A stretch of DNA of 64,000 bases from Cystobacterineae bacterium (GCA_009781495.1 WQYA01000007.1:1-64000), one strand, 5' to 3'; positions 35,453-47,032 are shown, numbered from the stretch's first letter. The notes: generated by a model from the sequence alone, not told the origin. Numbers and translations are program-made.

Positions 35453-35530
35453 CTCAAAGCCACTCATATCCGGAAGTCCTAAGTCCAAAATGGCAAGCTT
35501 GAAGTTTGTTTGAAGCGCAGCCGACAAAGC
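35453..35530 (-). pseudogene. Response-regulator receiver domain fragment
   Basis: 26 residues (ALSAALQTNFKLAILDLGLP then DMSGFE) match the heart of a receiver domain: the strand with the phospho-acceptor Asp in LAILDLGLPDMSG. The sequence before and after in this frame does not continue as a receiver domain. It is thus probably a relic of a two-component system gene. Confidence 0.5.
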
Positions 35531-35661
35531 TTTTTGAAGCCAAAGGCAGCGGCATTTTATATGCTGCTGGGGGGTGGTTTTGTCATGAAGCAAGCGAAGT
35601 CCCTTTGCTGTATTGGAGAATGCAAAGGGGTGATGGGGTATCCCAGAGTGGAGAGGAAGAG

Positions 35662-36402
35662 ATGCGTTGTGAACGGAAGCTTAGAGTTGTTTATTGGGTT
35701 ATATTTTTAGTGGCGCCTTGGGCATGGGGGCAGGCGTGGACAGACGATGCGCGTTTGTTTACTCCAGAAATGAGTTTCCCCAAACAGCTTGAAAGTCGTG
35801 TTGCAGAGCGCAAGCGTATTGCCGACGTGGTTGTACGCTCAGAGCGTCTGGCAGCGCAGGCCAAATATGAAAAAACCTTCAAGGCCAAGCGCCGGTTTTT
35901 TGCTGTGAAGACAAACCACCGGGCCGTGGATGTGCTGGCTGCCGAATTTGTTGCTGGTGGTGCAGACAGAAAGCAGACGGAAGAATTGTTGGGAAGGGTT
36001 TTAAAAGTTTTACAGGAGGATGCCAAGCATAGAAAGCGTGTGAATGAGTTAAGCATAGGGGCTGCGTTTTGGCTCATGAGCTGTGACAGGATTTTGAATG
36101 GCCGGCAATTGAATGAAGAAAGCTATGCAATCCTCATGGCAGGCCTGGATGAGGTTTTTGAAGGTTACACTCCGCTTGACAAAATACCCAACCAGCAAAA
36201 GCAGACAAGCTTTGAGCTTATGGGGATATTGGGAGGTGTCATTACGGGTTTGGATTTGGAGTCTCAGAAGAGCCATGACAGCGAAGGCAGGGCCCAAGCT
36301 TCCAAGTTTGCGCAGGAGAGTCTTGCTCTCTTTCAACTCGCCCCGCAAAGCCTGGGTGAAACCATAAGGCTTCTCATTTGGCTGGGGAGCCAGCGCTCCT
36401 AG
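35662..36402 (+). CDS. Exported protein of unknown function (DUF6683-like)
   Basis: This protein of about 246 aa is started at ATG 35662 with GAGGAAG upstream. Starts further upstream have no signal features. A signal peptide is visible (RKLRVVYWVIFLVAPWAWGQ). The mature part is helical and contains RAVDVLAAEFVAGGADRKQT and LSIGAAFWLMSCDRILNG. The pattern of a helical domain with an ALAFF/GAAFWL segment recalls DUF6683 of myxobacteria, but I hold this loosely. Its 3' end overlaps the stop region of the convergent YciI-like gene by four bases. Confidence 0.55.
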   Translation: MRCERKLRVVYWVIFLVAPWAWGQAWTDDARLFTPEMSFPKQLESRVAERKRIADVVVRSERLAAQAKYEKTFKAKRRFFAVKTNHRAVDVLAAEFVAGGADRKQTEELLGRVLKVLQEDAKHRKRVNELSIGAAFWLMSCDRILNGRQLNEESYAILMAGLDEVFEGYTPLDKIPNQQKQTSFELMGILGGVITGLDLESQKSHDSEGRAQASKFAQESLALFQLAPQSLGETIRLLIWLGSQRS

Positions 36403-36683
36403 CAGGGAAAAGATTGGCTGAACGAGCGAATGTCGGGCTGTCCATAGACGCCTCCCAGCATATAGGGGTCCTCCGCAGCCCATGTCTTGGCAGCCTCTAG
36501 GTTTTCAAATTCTGCAACCACCAAGCTGCCAATAGGCTCGCCATTTTCTTGGCACAGGGGCCCGGCGAACAGCACACGGTTTTCTTGTTGAAGCTGGCGC
36601 AGGCGTTGGCGGTGAGCTTCTCTGAGGGCAATTCGTCGAGACAGTTGGTTGGGTTTGTCCAGCACGTGGATGGCGAAATACAT
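36399..36683 (-). CDS. YciI-family protein
   Basis: A 94-aa protein started at ATG 36683; a TTG three codons earlier is possible. YciI hallmarks are present: MYFAIHVLDKPNQ, HRQRLRQLQQENRVLFAGPL near the first helix, IGSLVVAEFENLEAAKTWAA, and DPYMLGGVYG near the end. The conserved His and Asp of the putative active site correspond to H26 of LREAHRQRL and D73 or so of AEDPY. The family is ferredoxin-like and its function is unsettled. It is convergent with the upstream exported-protein gene. Confidence 0.85.
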   Translation of the reverse strand: MYFAIHVLDKPNQLSRRIALREAHRQRLRQLQQENRVLFAGPLCQENGEPIGSLVVAEFENLEAAKTWAAEDPYMLGGVYGQPDIRSFSQSFPC

Positions 36684-36868
36684 AGGGCCCAAGCAAACAC
36701 TTGTTTGCCGAAGAATTCAAGTGAGGAAGAGGGAGCAAAAGAAGGAGAAGGTAGGAATTTCTCATGGGCCTGCGCAGGCTTTTTGAAACCCAAGGATTGG
36801 GTGTAGGCCCAAGCAAAGCCGACAAAAGCCTTGCCTTGGAGGTTCCAATCGGTTTGATTGCCTATAGA

Positions 36869-38464
36869 ATGAGTACTTCAGCGAAGAAAATTTTTCTATA
36901 TGACACCACCTTGAGGGATGGAACCCAAGGCGAGGAGATTAATTTCACAGCCAATGACAAGCTGCTGATTGCACAGAAGCTGATGGATTTTGGAATAGAC
37001 TGTGTGGAGGGGGGTTGGCCGGGGAGCAACCCGCGGGACATTGAATTTTTCGAGCTTGTGTCTCAGAGTGGGCTTCCTGTGGAGCGGGTTTCTGCGTTTG
37101 GAAGCACGCGACGTGCGCGTGCGACTTGCGAGACGGATGAGAGCATTCAAGCTTTGGTGAGGGCCCATGTCCCCAACCTGATGGTGGTTGGAAAAAGTTG
37201 GGATTTGCATGTGAGAAATGCCCTGGGCATTTCCCTTGAAGAAAACCTTGAGCTTATTTTTGACACCCTTCGTTATTTGAAGACGCATGCGGACCGCGTT
37301 TTCTTTGATGCGGAGCATTTTTTCGACGGCTATATCGCCGACCCAAGCTATGCGCTGAAGACTTTGGAGGCGGCAAAGTCCGCCGGCGCCCATTGTTTGG
37401 TTTTGTGTGAAACCAACGGCGGGAGGCTGCCCAACGAAGTGGAGCGCATTGTCAAAGAAGTCCAGGCAGCCATGGGCGATGCAGAGTTGGGCATCCATTG
37501 CCACAACGACTCAGAGACAGGGGTTGCCAACAGTTTGGCAGCGGTTTTGGCGGGGGTTAGCCACGTGCAAGGAACCATCAACGGCTATGGCGAGCGTTGC
37601 GGAAATGCCAACCTCTGCTCCATCATCCCCAACTTGCAGTTGAAGCTGGGTTTTCATTGCGTGGAAGCAGAGCAGTTGAAACAGCTTCAAAACCTCTCCG
37701 GTTTTGTTGCGGAGCTTGGCAACATTCCACCCAACAACCGCCAACCCTATGTCGGCCGCTCCGCTTTTGCGCACAAAGGCGGCATTCATGTCTCTGCCGT
37801 GCTGAAGGACTCCCTCACCTATGAGCATATTGCTCCGGAGCTTGTGGGGAACAGGCAACGCGTCCTCGTTTCGGATTTGTCCGGAAGAAGCAACCTCACT
37901 TATAAGGCAAGCGAGTTTGGCCTCAACCTGGAAGCCAAAGACGAGCGCACCATGCGTGTGTTGGAGCGTCTCAAGGTGCTTGAAAACCAGGGCTTCCAAT
38001 ATGAAGGTGCAGAAGCCTCCTTCGAAATTCTTATGCGCAAAGCCATGGGGCAGATGCCGGTGTTTTTTGAGCTGCTCAGCTACAGCGTGTTGGACGCCAA
38101 ACGCATGCACAACGAAAAGCCGGTTTCAGAGGCCACCGTCATGCTTGCTGTGGAGGGTGAGGTGGAGCATACGGCAGCCACGGGAAACGGCCCGGTGAAT
38201 GCTTTGGACAATGCCTTGCGCAAAGCTTTGCTGCGTTTTTTCCCTGTACTGGGGGAAATGCAGCTGGTGGACTATAAGGTGCGAATTCTAAGCTCCAAGG
38301 ATGGCACGCAGTCCTTGACGCGGGTGCTCATTTGCAGCCGGAATAAGAAGGCGCAGACGTGGGGTACCGTAGGCGTAGCCACCAACATTATTGATGCCAG
38401 CTACCAAGCCTTGGTGGATGCGATTGAATATATGCTGCTCAAAGAGCAGCCTGCCAAAACCTAG
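36869..38464 (+). CDS. cimA: (R)-citramalate synthase
   Basis: This protein of about 531 aa is started at ATG 36869; earlier in-frame codons lack family similarity. It is a DRE-TIM metallolyase: the first strand carries YDTTLRDGTQGEEINF. The metal site HCHNDSE is near 210, and GTINGYGERCGNANLCSII and FAHKGGIHVSAV follow. The end carries a LeuA-type allosteric dimer domain. EGGWPGSNPRD near 48 and the length fit the CimA type (TIGR00977) better than LeuA. The enzyme condenses pyruvate and acetyl-CoA to (R)-citramalate, the start of a threonine-independent route to 2-oxobutanoate and isoleucine. LeuC, LeuD and LeuB, encoded downstream, would perform the next steps. Its stop shares the palindromic CTAG with the convergent ridA. 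Confidence 0.9.
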   Translation: MSTSAKKIFLYDTTLRDGTQGEEINFTANDKLLIAQKLMDFGIDCVEGGWPGSNPRDIEFFELVSQSGLPVERVSAFGSTRRARATCETDESIQALVRAHVPNLMVVGKSWDLHVRNALGISLEENLELIFDTLRYLKTHADRVFFDAEHFFDGYIADPSYALKTLEAAKSAGAHCLVLCETNGGRLPNEVERIVKEVQAAMGDAELGIHCHNDSETGVANSLAAVLAGVSHVQGTINGYGERCGNANLCSIIPNLQLKLGFHCVEAEQLKQLQNLSGFVAELGNIPPNNRQPYVGRSAFAHKGGIHVSAVLKDSLTYEHIAPELVGNRQRVLVSDLSGRSNLTYKASEFGLNLEAKDERTMRVLERLKVLENQGFQYEGAEASFEILMRKAMGQMPVFFELLSYSVLDAKRMHNEKPVSEATVMLAVEGEVEHTAATGNGPVNALDNALRKALLRFFPVLGEMQLVDYKVRILSSKDGTQSLTRVLICSRNKKAQTWGTVGVATNIIDASYQALVDAIEYMLLKEQPAKT

Positions 38465-38874
38465 CCCAAATAGGCCAGGGCAGAAATTTCCACGAGTGCG
38501 TTTTTGGGCAAGGCTTTGACTTCCACGGTGGCGCGAGCCGGGAAGGGGGCCTTGAAATGTTGCGCATAAACTTCATTAAAGGCTTGAAAGTCACTCAGTG
38601 CGCAAAGGTAGCAAGTTGTCTGCATCACATTCTGCAGGCTGCCGCCGGCAGCTTCCAAAACGGCTTGCAGGTTTTGAAGGACTTGCTGGGTTTGCTCGCG
38701 AATGCCGCCGGGACAAAGTTGTCCTGAAGTCAACAAGGGGATTTGCCCCGAGAGGAAAAGCCAGGGGCCCGCTTGAGTGGCCTGGCTATAAGGCCCCAAA
38801 GCTTCCGGGGCATGGTTGGTATGGACGGCGGTTTTGGTGGCATAGGTGGAGGAGGAGGGTAGTTTTAAAGACAT
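38461..38874 (-). CDS. ridA: RidA/YjgF family enamine/imine deaminase
   Basis: A 137-aa protein with the RidA fold. It has GPYSQATQAGPWLFLSGQIP near 27-46, the active-site Arg at R114 (FPARATVEV) and Glu at E129 (ALVEISALA). RidA hydrolyses 2-aminoacrylate and other reactive enamines formed by PLP enzymes and protects branched-chain biosynthesis, which is sensitive to this damage. That agrees with its place between cimA and leuA. It is divergent from leuA and its stop overlaps that of cimA. Confidence 0.9.
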   Translation of the reverse strand: MSLKLPSSSTYATKTAVHTNHAPEALGPYSQATQAGPWLFLSGQIPLLTSGQLCPGGIREQTQQVLQNLQAVLEAAGGSLQNVMQTTCYLCALSDFQAFNEVYAQHFKAPFPARATVEVKALPKNALVEISALAYLG

Positions 38875-38923
38875 GGCAACTTTTAAGCGGGTTAAGAGCG
38901 CGTATGCAAGGAGAGTAGGGGGC

Positions 38924-38954
38924 TTGACTTACTTTGAATTTTTAGGCTTAATAT
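38924..38954 (+). promoter_or_regulatory. Predicted promoter for the leu-ilv operon
   Basis: TTGACT (38924-38929) is followed after 18-19 nt by TTAATA/TAATAT (38948-38954). The pair lies about 100 nt upstream of the leuA start and just before an attenuator-like hairpin. The spacing is slightly longer than the optimal 17 nt. Confidence 0.45.
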
Positions 38955-38996
38955 AAAGTTCTTTTTTCCAAAGGGTAGGGGACAGGTGGTTGGGGT

Positions 38997-39043
38997 TGTG
39001 CCGCAAGTTTTGGAGCGCTTGCGGTGCATTTTTTTGCTCCAAA
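38997..39043 (+). promoter_or_regulatory. Attenuator-like hairpin with competing stem in the leuA leader
   Basis: An 11-bp stem (TGTGCCGCAAG 38997-39007 / CTTGCGGTGCA 39018-39028, two G-U pairs) is followed directly by seven T residues (39029-39035), a classical intrinsic terminator. It lies before the leuA start codon at 39057. The loop sequence TTTGGAGC (39009-39016) is exactly complementary to GCTCCAAA (39036-39043), so a competing hairpin can form. I see no leader peptide with Leu codons, and the leader is too short for a T-box riboswitch. Confidence 0.6.
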
Positions 39044-39056
39044 TTTCGAGTGTACT

Positions 39057-40625
39057 ATGAATCCGCCTCCCAGCAACCGCGTTTTGATTTTGGATACGAC
39101 GTTGCGCGACGGAGAGCAATCTCCGGGCGCAAGCATGAATAAAGAGCAAAAGCTCCAAGTGGCACATGCGCTGAGAGATTTGGGTGTGGACATTCTCGAA
39201 GTGGGTTTCCCCGTGTCTTCTCCGGGTGATTTTGACTCGGTGCAAACCATTGCACGCAAGGTGGAAGGCGCCACCATTTGCGGACTTTGCAGGTGTCACC
39301 CCAAGGACATTGCCACAAGCTATGAAGCGCTGAAAGACGCACCCAAAAACCGTTTGCATTTGTTTTTGGCGACCAGTCCCTTGCATCGCGAATTCAAATT
39401 GCAGATGGACAAGTCAGAGGTGCTTCGTCGTTCCGTTGAAGCCATAAAAAGAGCGCGCGAGCTGTTTGAGGATGTGCAGTTTTCAACCGAAGACGGCTCG
39501 CGGACGGAGTTGGACTATTTGTGTGAAGTGGTGGAGAAGGCCATTGAAGCCGGCGCCACCACCCTCAACATTCCGGATACGGTGGGCTATACGACGCCTG
39601 AAGAATATGCGAATTGCTTCAAGTGCTTGAGAGAGAATGTGCGCGGCATTGACAAGGTGGTGCTCAGCGTGCACTGCCACAATGACTTGGGGATGGCCGT
39701 TGCGAATTCCTTGATGGGGCTCAAAGCCGGGGCGCGTCAGGTGGAGTGCGCTATTAATGGCATTGGTGAGCGTGCGGGCAATGCCGCATTGGAAGAAGTC
39801 GTCATGGCCTTGCACACGCGCAAGGATTTTTGGGGACTCGAAACGGGCATTAAAACAGAGCGCCTCTATCCCACCAGCCGCTTGCTTTCTTCCATTACCG
39901 GCTTGGCGCTTGCGCGAAACAAGGCCATTGTGGGGCAAAATGCCTTTGCTCATGAAGCGGGCATTCACCAGCACGGCATGCTGCGCCACAGCGGCACCTA
40001 TGAAATTATGCGCCCCGAAAATGTGGGCATCAGCAAGACGCACCTGGTGCTGGGCAAGCACAGCGGAAGGCACTCTTTGCGCCAACGTTTGTTGGAATTG
40101 GGTTTCTCCCTTTCGGACGAGCAGTTGGATGCGGTGTTTGCAGACTTCAAAGTGTTGGCAGACAAGAAGAAGGAAGTTTTTGATGCGGACTTGGAAGCTT
40201 TGGTGAGTGGCCGCATTGCTGCGGTGATGACGCCGGTGTGGGAGCTGGAGTCCTATCATTTGACTTCAAGCACAAAAGACACGCCCACGGCGAATGTGAC
40301 GCTCAAACACCGCGATGGTTTTTCTGAGTCGGCCTCTGCGACAGGAGAAGGCTCCGTGGAAGCCATCTACCAAGCGATTGAGAAAGCGACGGGCATTTTT
40401 GTTCGCCTCAAGGACTACCAAGTCTCCGCCGTCACCGTGGGTGAGGATGCTTTGGGTTATGTGACGGTGGAAATTCTTCATGGGATGCAAACTTATATTG
40501 CACGTTCTGTCAGCGTGGATGTGATTGAGGCCAGCACCTTCGCTTTCCTCGACGCCATCAACCGCATTGCTGCGTTGCTGGAAGATGCTGACGAGAAGAA
40601 AGTGAAGAGCAAGGATGCCTCCTAG
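39057..40625 (+). CDS. leuA: 2-isopropylmalate synthase
   Basis: This protein of about 522 aa is started at ATG 39057. It is a LeuA-type DRE-TIM metallolyase: ILDTTLRDGEQSPGASMN at the start, catalytic residues in GFPVSSPGDF, metal ligands in HCHNDLGMA, then GIGERAGNAALEEV and HEAGIHQHGM. A C-terminal LeuA dimer domain provides leucine feedback. Length (about 520) is the classical LeuA type 1. It condenses 3-methyl-2-oxobutanoate with acetyl-CoA to 2-isopropylmalate, the first committed step of leucine synthesis. It heads leuA-leuC-leuD-leuB-ilvB-ilvN-ilvC, and its leader carries an attenuator-like structure. Confidence 0.95.
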   Translation: MNPPPSNRVLILDTTLRDGEQSPGASMNKEQKLQVAHALRDLGVDILEVGFPVSSPGDFDSVQTIARKVEGATICGLCRCHPKDIATSYEALKDAPKNRLHLFLATSPLHREFKLQMDKSEVLRRSVEAIKRARELFEDVQFSTEDGSRTELDYLCEVVEKAIEAGATTLNIPDTVGYTTPEEYANCFKCLRENVRGIDKVVLSVHCHNDLGMAVANSLMGLKAGARQVECAINGIGERAGNAALEEVVMALHTRKDFWGLETGIKTERLYPTSRLLSSITGLALARNKAIVGQNAFAHEAGIHQHGMLRHSGTYEIMRPENVGISKTHLVLGKHSGRHSLRQRLLELGFSLSDEQLDAVFADFKVLADKKKEVFDADLEALVSGRIAAVMTPVWELESYHLTSSTKDTPTANVTLKHRDGFSESASATGEGSVEAIYQAIEKATGIFVRLKDYQVSAVTVGEDALGYVTVEILHGMQTYIARSVSVDVIEASTFAFLDAINRIAALLEDADEKKVKSKDAS

Positions 40626-40666
40626 GCAAAGCATAGACACCCAGTGAAAATGGATTGGAAATAGCC

Positions 40667-42079
40667 ATGTCAGAAACTCTTTTTGATAAAATATGGAAGC
40701 GTCATTTGGTGATGCCGGAATCCGCCGATACGCCGGCTGTACTCTATGTGGATTTGCACCTCATTCACGAGGTGACTTCTCCTCAGGCTTTTGCTGTGCT
40801 CAAGTCGCGCGGCCTCAAAGTACGCCGCGCGGACTTGACGACGGCCACGGTGGACCACTCTATTCCCACCACCCCCCCCAACCCGGACGGCAGCCGCGTC
40901 TTCACGGATGAGATGGCTTTGGCGCAGGTGGCGAAGCTGGAAGCCAACTGCAAGGAGCACGGCATTTCTTTCCATGGGCCGGGGAGTCCGACGCAGGGCA
41001 TTGTGCATGTCATTGGTCCGGAGTTGGGGTTGACTCAGCCGGGCGCCGTGGTGGTGTGTGGCGACAGCCATACCGCGACGCATGGGGCCTTTGGCGCTTT
41101 GGCTTTTGGCATTGGCACCAGCGAAGTCAGCCACGTGTTGGCGACCCAATGCCTCTTGCAGCGCAAACCCAAAACCATGCGTGTGAATGTTGAGGGAACA
41201 TTGCCCGCAGGGCTGGGGGCGAAGGACATGGTTTTGGCCATTATCCAAAAGTTGGGTTTTGGAGGGGGAACCGGTTATGTCCTGGAATATGCAGGGGAGG
41301 CCATTCGTGCACTCAGCATGGAAGGCCGCATGACGGTATGCAACATGTCCATTGAGGCAGGCGCACGCGCCGGGCTCATTTCGCCGGACGAAACAACTTT
41401 CGCCTACCTCAAAGGCCGCCCCCACGCGCCTTCAGGGAAGGCCTGGGACGAGGCCGTTGAAGAATGGAAACGCCTGGCCACAGACGAAGGCGCACGTTTT
41501 GATGCTGAGGTGCACGTGGATGTGAGCAAGCTTGCGCCGATGGTGACGTTTGGAACCAACCCTGCGCAGAGCATGGGCATTGGGGAAAACATTCCTTCTC
41601 CAGAAGTGCTGGAGGGTGCTGAACGTGAGACTTTGGCCAAGGCTTTGGACTATATGGGCTTGCAAGCAGGCAAACCCATTGCTGGCCAGAAAGTGGACGT
41701 CGTGTTTGTGGGCAGCTGCACCAACTCGCGCATTTCAGACTTGAGAGAAGCCGCTCAGGTTTTGAAGGGGCGAAAAGTGGCAGAGCACATTCGCATGTTG
41801 GTGGTTCCAGGCTCAGAGGCTGTCAAAAAGCAAGCCCAGGCAGAGGGCTTGGATGTCATTTTCAAGTCGGCAGGCGCCCAATGGCGAGAGCCGGGTTGCT
41901 CCATGTGCATTGCGATGAATGGCGACCAGCTGAGCCCGGGGCAATATGCCGTCAGCACCAGCAACCGCAATTTTGAAGGCAGACAAGGCAAGGGCGGGCG
42001 CACCTTTTTGGCAAGTCCCTCAACCGCAGCCGCCGCAGCTGTGAGCGGCACATTGACAGACTGGAGGTTTTTGAAATGA
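40667..42079 (+). CDS. leuC: 3-isopropylmalate dehydratase large subunit
   Basis: This protein of about 470 aa is started at ATG 40667. It is an aconitase-superfamily large subunit with cluster-ligating cysteines in [10 protein letters not shown] and [23 protein letters not shown] and [21 protein letters not shown] are LeuC signatures. It isomerises 2- to 3-isopropylmalate with LeuD and probably also processes citramalate from CimA. It overlaps leuD by four bases (ATGA). Confidence 0.96.
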   Translation: MSETLFDKIWKRHLVMPESADTPAVLYVDLHLIHEVTSPQAFAVLKSRGLKVRRADLTTATVDHSIPTTPPNPDGSRVFTDEMALAQVAKLEANCKEHGISFHGPGSPTQGIVHVIGPELGLTQPGAVVVCGDSHTATHGAFGALAFGIGTSEVSHVLATQCLLQRKPKTMRVNVEGTLPAGLGAKDMVLAIIQKLGFGGGTGYVLEYAGEAIRALSMEGRMTVCNMSIEAGARAGLISPDETTFAYLKGRPHAPSGKAWDEAVEEWKRLATDEGARFDAEVHVDVSKLAPMVTFGTNPAQSMGIGENIPSPEVLEGAERETLAKALDYMGLQAGKPIAGQKVDVVFVGSCTNSRISDLREAAQVLKGRKVAEHIRMLVVPGSEAVKKQAQAEGLDVIFKSAGAQWREPGCSMCIAMNGDQLSPGQYAVSTSNRNFEGRQGKGGRTFLASPSTAAAAAVSGTLTDWRFLK

Positions 42080-42642
42080 AGCCTATTCAAAGTCGGACGG
42101 TGGTGTTGCCGCAGCGCAACATTGACACGGACCAAATTATTCCAGCGCGCTTTTTGAAAGTGACGGACAAGGTGGGGCTGGGCCAAAAGCTGTTTTGCGA
42201 TTGGCGCTATTTGCCGGACGGCAAACCCAACCCGGAATTCATCCTCAACCAAGCTGCCGCGGCCGATGCGCATATACTCGTGGCAGGCGACAATTTTGGG
42301 TGCGGCTCGTCCCGCGAGCATGCCCCATGGGCTTTGGTGGATTTTGGCTTTCAAGCGGTCATCAGCACGTCGATTGCGGACATTTTTCGAAACAACGCTC
42401 TCAAAAACGGTTTGCTTCCCATTGTGGTGAGTCCGGAAATTCACGCACAGTTGCTTGCAGAGCCGGGCCTTCCTCTTGAAATTCGCCTGGACGAACAGGT
42501 GTTGCTATTTCCTTCAGGCAAAAGGGTTTCTTTTGAGATAGACAGGTTTTCACGCCACTGCCTCTTGAATGGCGTGGATGAGTTGGGTTTTCTTTTGGGT
42601 TGCATGTCGCAAATTTCAGCTTTTGAGGCCAGACACGCATGA
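42076..42642 (+). CDS. leuD: 3-isopropylmalate dehydratase small subunit
   Basis: A 188-aa protein, the normal LeuD length. It contains [15 protein letters not shown] and the substrate-loop motif [17 protein letters not shown], both family hallmarks. It forms the swivel domain of the LeuCD heterodimer. Overlaps with leuC and leuB of four bases each (ATGA) show translational coupling and fixed stoichiometry. Confidence 0.96.
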   Translation: MKPIQSRTVVLPQRNIDTDQIIPARFLKVTDKVGLGQKLFCDWRYLPDGKPNPEFILNQAAAADAHILVAGDNFGCGSSREHAPWALVDFGFQAVISTSIADIFRNNALKNGLLPIVVSPEIHAQLLAEPGLPLEIRLDEQVLLFPSGKRVSFEIDRFSRHCLLNGVDELGFLLGCMSQISAFEARHA

Positions 42643-43706
42643 AAGCAATTATTGCACTCCTTCCAGGTGATGGCATTGGGCCCGAGGTAACTGCCGAAGC
42701 CGTGCGCGCTTTGCGTGCAGTGGCCTCCAAGTTTGGGCACAACTTTATTTTTGAGGAAGCGGACATTGGCGGCATTGCCATTGACAAAACCGGCAAGGCC
42801 TTGCCGAATGAGACGACGGCTTTGTGCAAGCAAAGCCACGCTGTGCTTTTGGGCGCCGTAGGAGGCCCCAAATGGGGGCCTGCCTCCAAAGTACGTCCGG
42901 AGCAAGGGCTGCTGGGCATTCGCAAGGAGTTGGGGCTGTTTGCCAACTTGCGCCCCGTGCGTCATTTCCCTTCACCGTCCAACCACACCGTGTTTCGTCC
43001 CGAGGTGGTGCAAGGTGTGGACTTGTTGGTGGTCCGCGAGCTGACGGGCGGCATTTATTTTGGCGAGAAGCGTCGTGAAGCCACGTGGGCCATGGATGCA
43101 TGCACCTACAGTGAGGCGGAGGTGGAGCGTGTTGTGCGCAAGGCAGCTTTGTTGGCCATGTCGCGCCGCAAAAAACTGACTTCTGTGGACAAGGCCAACA
43201 TTCTCGAAACCTCGCGTTTGTGGAGAGAAGTGACCGAGCGCGTGGTGCGCAAAGAGTTTCCACAGCTTGAGTTGGAGCACCTGCTTGTGGATGCGTGCGC
43301 CATGTACCTCATTCAGCGCCCGTCGAGTTTTGACGTTATTGTGACAGAGAATATGTTTGGCGACATTTTAACCGACGAAGCTTCCATGTTGTCGGGCTCC
43401 ATTGGCCTTTTGCCTTCCGCTTCTCTGGGAGAAGGAAGGTTGGGACTCTATGAGCCCATTCACGGCTCCGCTCCGGACATTGCGGGACGGGGGATTGCCA
43501 ACCCCTATGGCACTCTTGCCAGTGCGGCCATGTTGTTGCGTTATTCCCTGGGACTGGAAAAGGAGGCCGCGGCTTTGGATGAGGCCATTTCCCAAAGCAT
43601 TCAAAATGGCGTTTTGACGGCAGACATGAGGCAAGCATCCCCCTTGTCGACTTCAGAAGTAGGGCGTAGTGTAGAGACATTGCTGCTCAACCTGCCTGTC
43701 GTTTGA
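42639..43706 (+). CDS. leuB: 3-isopropylmalate dehydrogenase
   Basis: A 355-aa protein of the isocitrate/isopropylmalate dehydrogenase family. It begins with [23 protein letters not shown]-like substrate residues occur in [12 protein letters not shown], and metal-binding Asp residues are in [39 protein letters not shown] marks the NAD-binding region, in which the Asp specific for NAD is expected. It oxidises and decarboxylates 3-isopropylmalate, and could do the matching step in the citramalate route. Confidence 0.96.
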   Translation: MKAIIALLPGDGIGPEVTAEAVRALRAVASKFGHNFIFEEADIGGIAIDKTGKALPNETTALCKQSHAVLLGAVGGPKWGPASKVRPEQGLLGIRKELGLFANLRPVRHFPSPSNHTVFRPEVVQGVDLLVVRELTGGIYFGEKRREATWAMDACTYSEAEVERVVRKAALLAMSRRKKLTSVDKANILETSRLWREVTERVVRKEFPQLELEHLLVDACAMYLIQRPSSFDVIVTENMFGDILTDEASMLSGSIGLLPSASLGEGRLGLYEPIHGSAPDIAGRGIANPYGTLASAAMLLRYSLGLEKEAAALDEAISQSIQNGVLTADMRQASPLSTSEVGRSVETLLLNLPVV

Positions 43707-43779
43707 GTGTAGCAAAGACGTCGTGTTTTTTTGTAGGGGTGGAGGTGTCGGTTTAGGTTTTTATTTTCCTGGGTTATTT

Positions 43780-45494
43780 ATGGCGAAGAAAAAAATGACT
43801 GGGGCGCAAGCCATTGTGCGTTGCCTGGAGATTGAGGGCGCGCGCTATGTATTCGGCGTGCCCGGCGGCGCGGTGCTTCCGCTTTATGATGCGATTTATG
43901 GCTCCAAAAAATTTCAGCATGTGCTGGTCCGCCACGAGCAAGGCGGCGCGCATATGGCTGAGGGTTATGCCCGCGTAACAGGGGAAGTGGGCGTGTGCAT
44001 AGGCACTTCAGGGCCAGGGGCCACCAACCTGGTGACTGGGCTTGCGGACGCCTATTTGGACTCGGTGCCCTTGGTAGCGCTGACGGGAAACGTTGCGCGC
44101 TCGCTTTTGGGCACAGACGCTTTCCAGGAAGTCGACATTACGGGCATTACCATGCCCATAACGAAGCACAACTGGCTGGTAACCAACCCCAACGAGTTGG
44201 TGCGGGTGATGAAGTTGGCCTTCCATGTGGCCCGGACAGGCCGTCCTGGACCTGTGTTGGTGGACATTCCCAAGGACGTGCAGGCGGCAGAAATTGAGTT
44301 TGACTATGACGCGGTGGTGGAGGATGAGGAATTCAAAAGTTTCAGAAACCAGGCGGCGGATTTGGGGCCCAAAATTGTGGAGGCGGCCAAGCTGATTTCA
44401 AAGGCCAAGCACCCGGTACTCTATTTGGGCGGCGGCATTCATGTTTCCAACGCCTATGCGGAGGTGTTGCGTTTTGCCGAGCTTGTCAACGCTCCGGTGG
44501 TGACAACCATACACGGCAAGGGCGCCATTCCTGAAACGCACCCACTCAACTTGGGCATGTTCGGCATGCACGGCTCCCGCTATGCCAACTTTGCCGTGCA
44601 AGGCTCGGATTTGATGTTTGGGATTGGCGCGCGCTTCGACGACCGTGTGACAGGGCGCCTCAATGCTTTTGCGCCGGACGCCAAAATTTTGCACTTGGAC
44701 ATAGACTTGGCGGAGATTTCCAAAAACGTGAAGGTGGATGTTGGCCTGTTGGGGGATGTGAAGGAAGTGTTGCCCAAGCTGACGGAGCAATTGTCTGCCC
44801 TCTATGCCAAAGGCCGCCATGACATTTCGTCCTGGAGAGCGCAAGTGGAAGCTTGGCGCAAGCAGCACCCTGTCAGCTATGCACAAAACCCCAAGGAGCC
44901 TTTGCTGCCTCAAACAGTTGTGGACTTGCTTTATAAACTGACCAAAGGCAAGGCGGTGGTGGTGACGGGGGTGGGTGAGCACCAAATGTTTGCCGCCCAA
45001 TATTATAAAGCCGACTACCCGCGGCAATTCATCAGCTCCGGTGGTTTGGGCACCATGGGTTTTTGCTTGCCTGCGGCCATTGGGGCGCAACTGGGAGCGC
45101 CGAGCAAGTTGGTGATTGGCATTGACGGTGACGGCAGCTTCCAAATGACTTTGCAAGAATTGGCGGTGGCTTCCAAGCTGAAGCTTCCCATCAAAATTTT
45201 CATCCTCAACAACCTCTATTTGGGGATGGTGCGCCAGTGGCAGGAGCTTTTCTATGACAACAGGAAGAGCGAGGTGTTGCTGGGAGACTGTCCGGACTTT
45301 GTGAAGCTGGCAGAGGCCTATGGCTGCCTGGGCCTGCGTTGCTCCACGCTGGAGGAGTTGGAGCCGACTTTGAAGAAGGCCCTGGCCCACAAAGCAGGCC
45401 CCTGCATTGTGGATGTGCGCACCAAAGAAGAAGAATCCTGTTACCCCATGGTGGCCCCTGGAGCTGCTTTGGATGAGATGTTGGGAGGCAAACC

Positions 45495-45498
<4 letters not shown>
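43780..45498 (+). CDS. ilvB: Acetolactate synthase large (catalytic) subunit
   Basis: This protein of about 572 aa is started at ATG 43780 (MAKKKMTGAQAIVR), the best family match; a start at 43723 would add an unrelated leader. It is a ThDP-dependent enzyme: the catalytic Glu lies in VLVRHEQGGAHMAEGYAR. GTSGPGATNLVTGLADAY follows, and the cofactor motif is GIDGDGSFQM ... NNLYLGMVRQWQ. It condenses two pyruvates to acetolactate (valine/leucine) or pyruvate with 2-oxobutanoate (isoleucine). It overlaps ilvN by four bases. Confidence 0.96.
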
Positions 45499-47023
<1,525 letters not shown>

Positions 47024-47032
47024 TTGAAACCA

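Larger units (their letters stand above)
35168..35661. other. Spacer with decayed gene fragments
   Basis: No intact gene lies in this 494-nt gap. On the minus strand it holds two recognisable fragments, a permease-like end (35220-35355) and a response-regulator core (35453-35530), which I list separately. The rest has no supportable feature apart from the GAGGAAG ribosome binding site of the next gene. Confidence 0.5.

Noticed and set aside
34496-35593. Open frame of 365 codons on the minus strand crossing the carbonic anhydrase gene
   Set aside because: Only the first part (35453-35530) resembles a real protein, a receiver domain. The rest is opposite the carbonic anhydrase gene and is chance.
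38960-39056. T-box riboswitch before leuA
   Set aside because: The leader is about 100 nt, too short, and the conserved T-box sequence TGGNACCGCG is absent.
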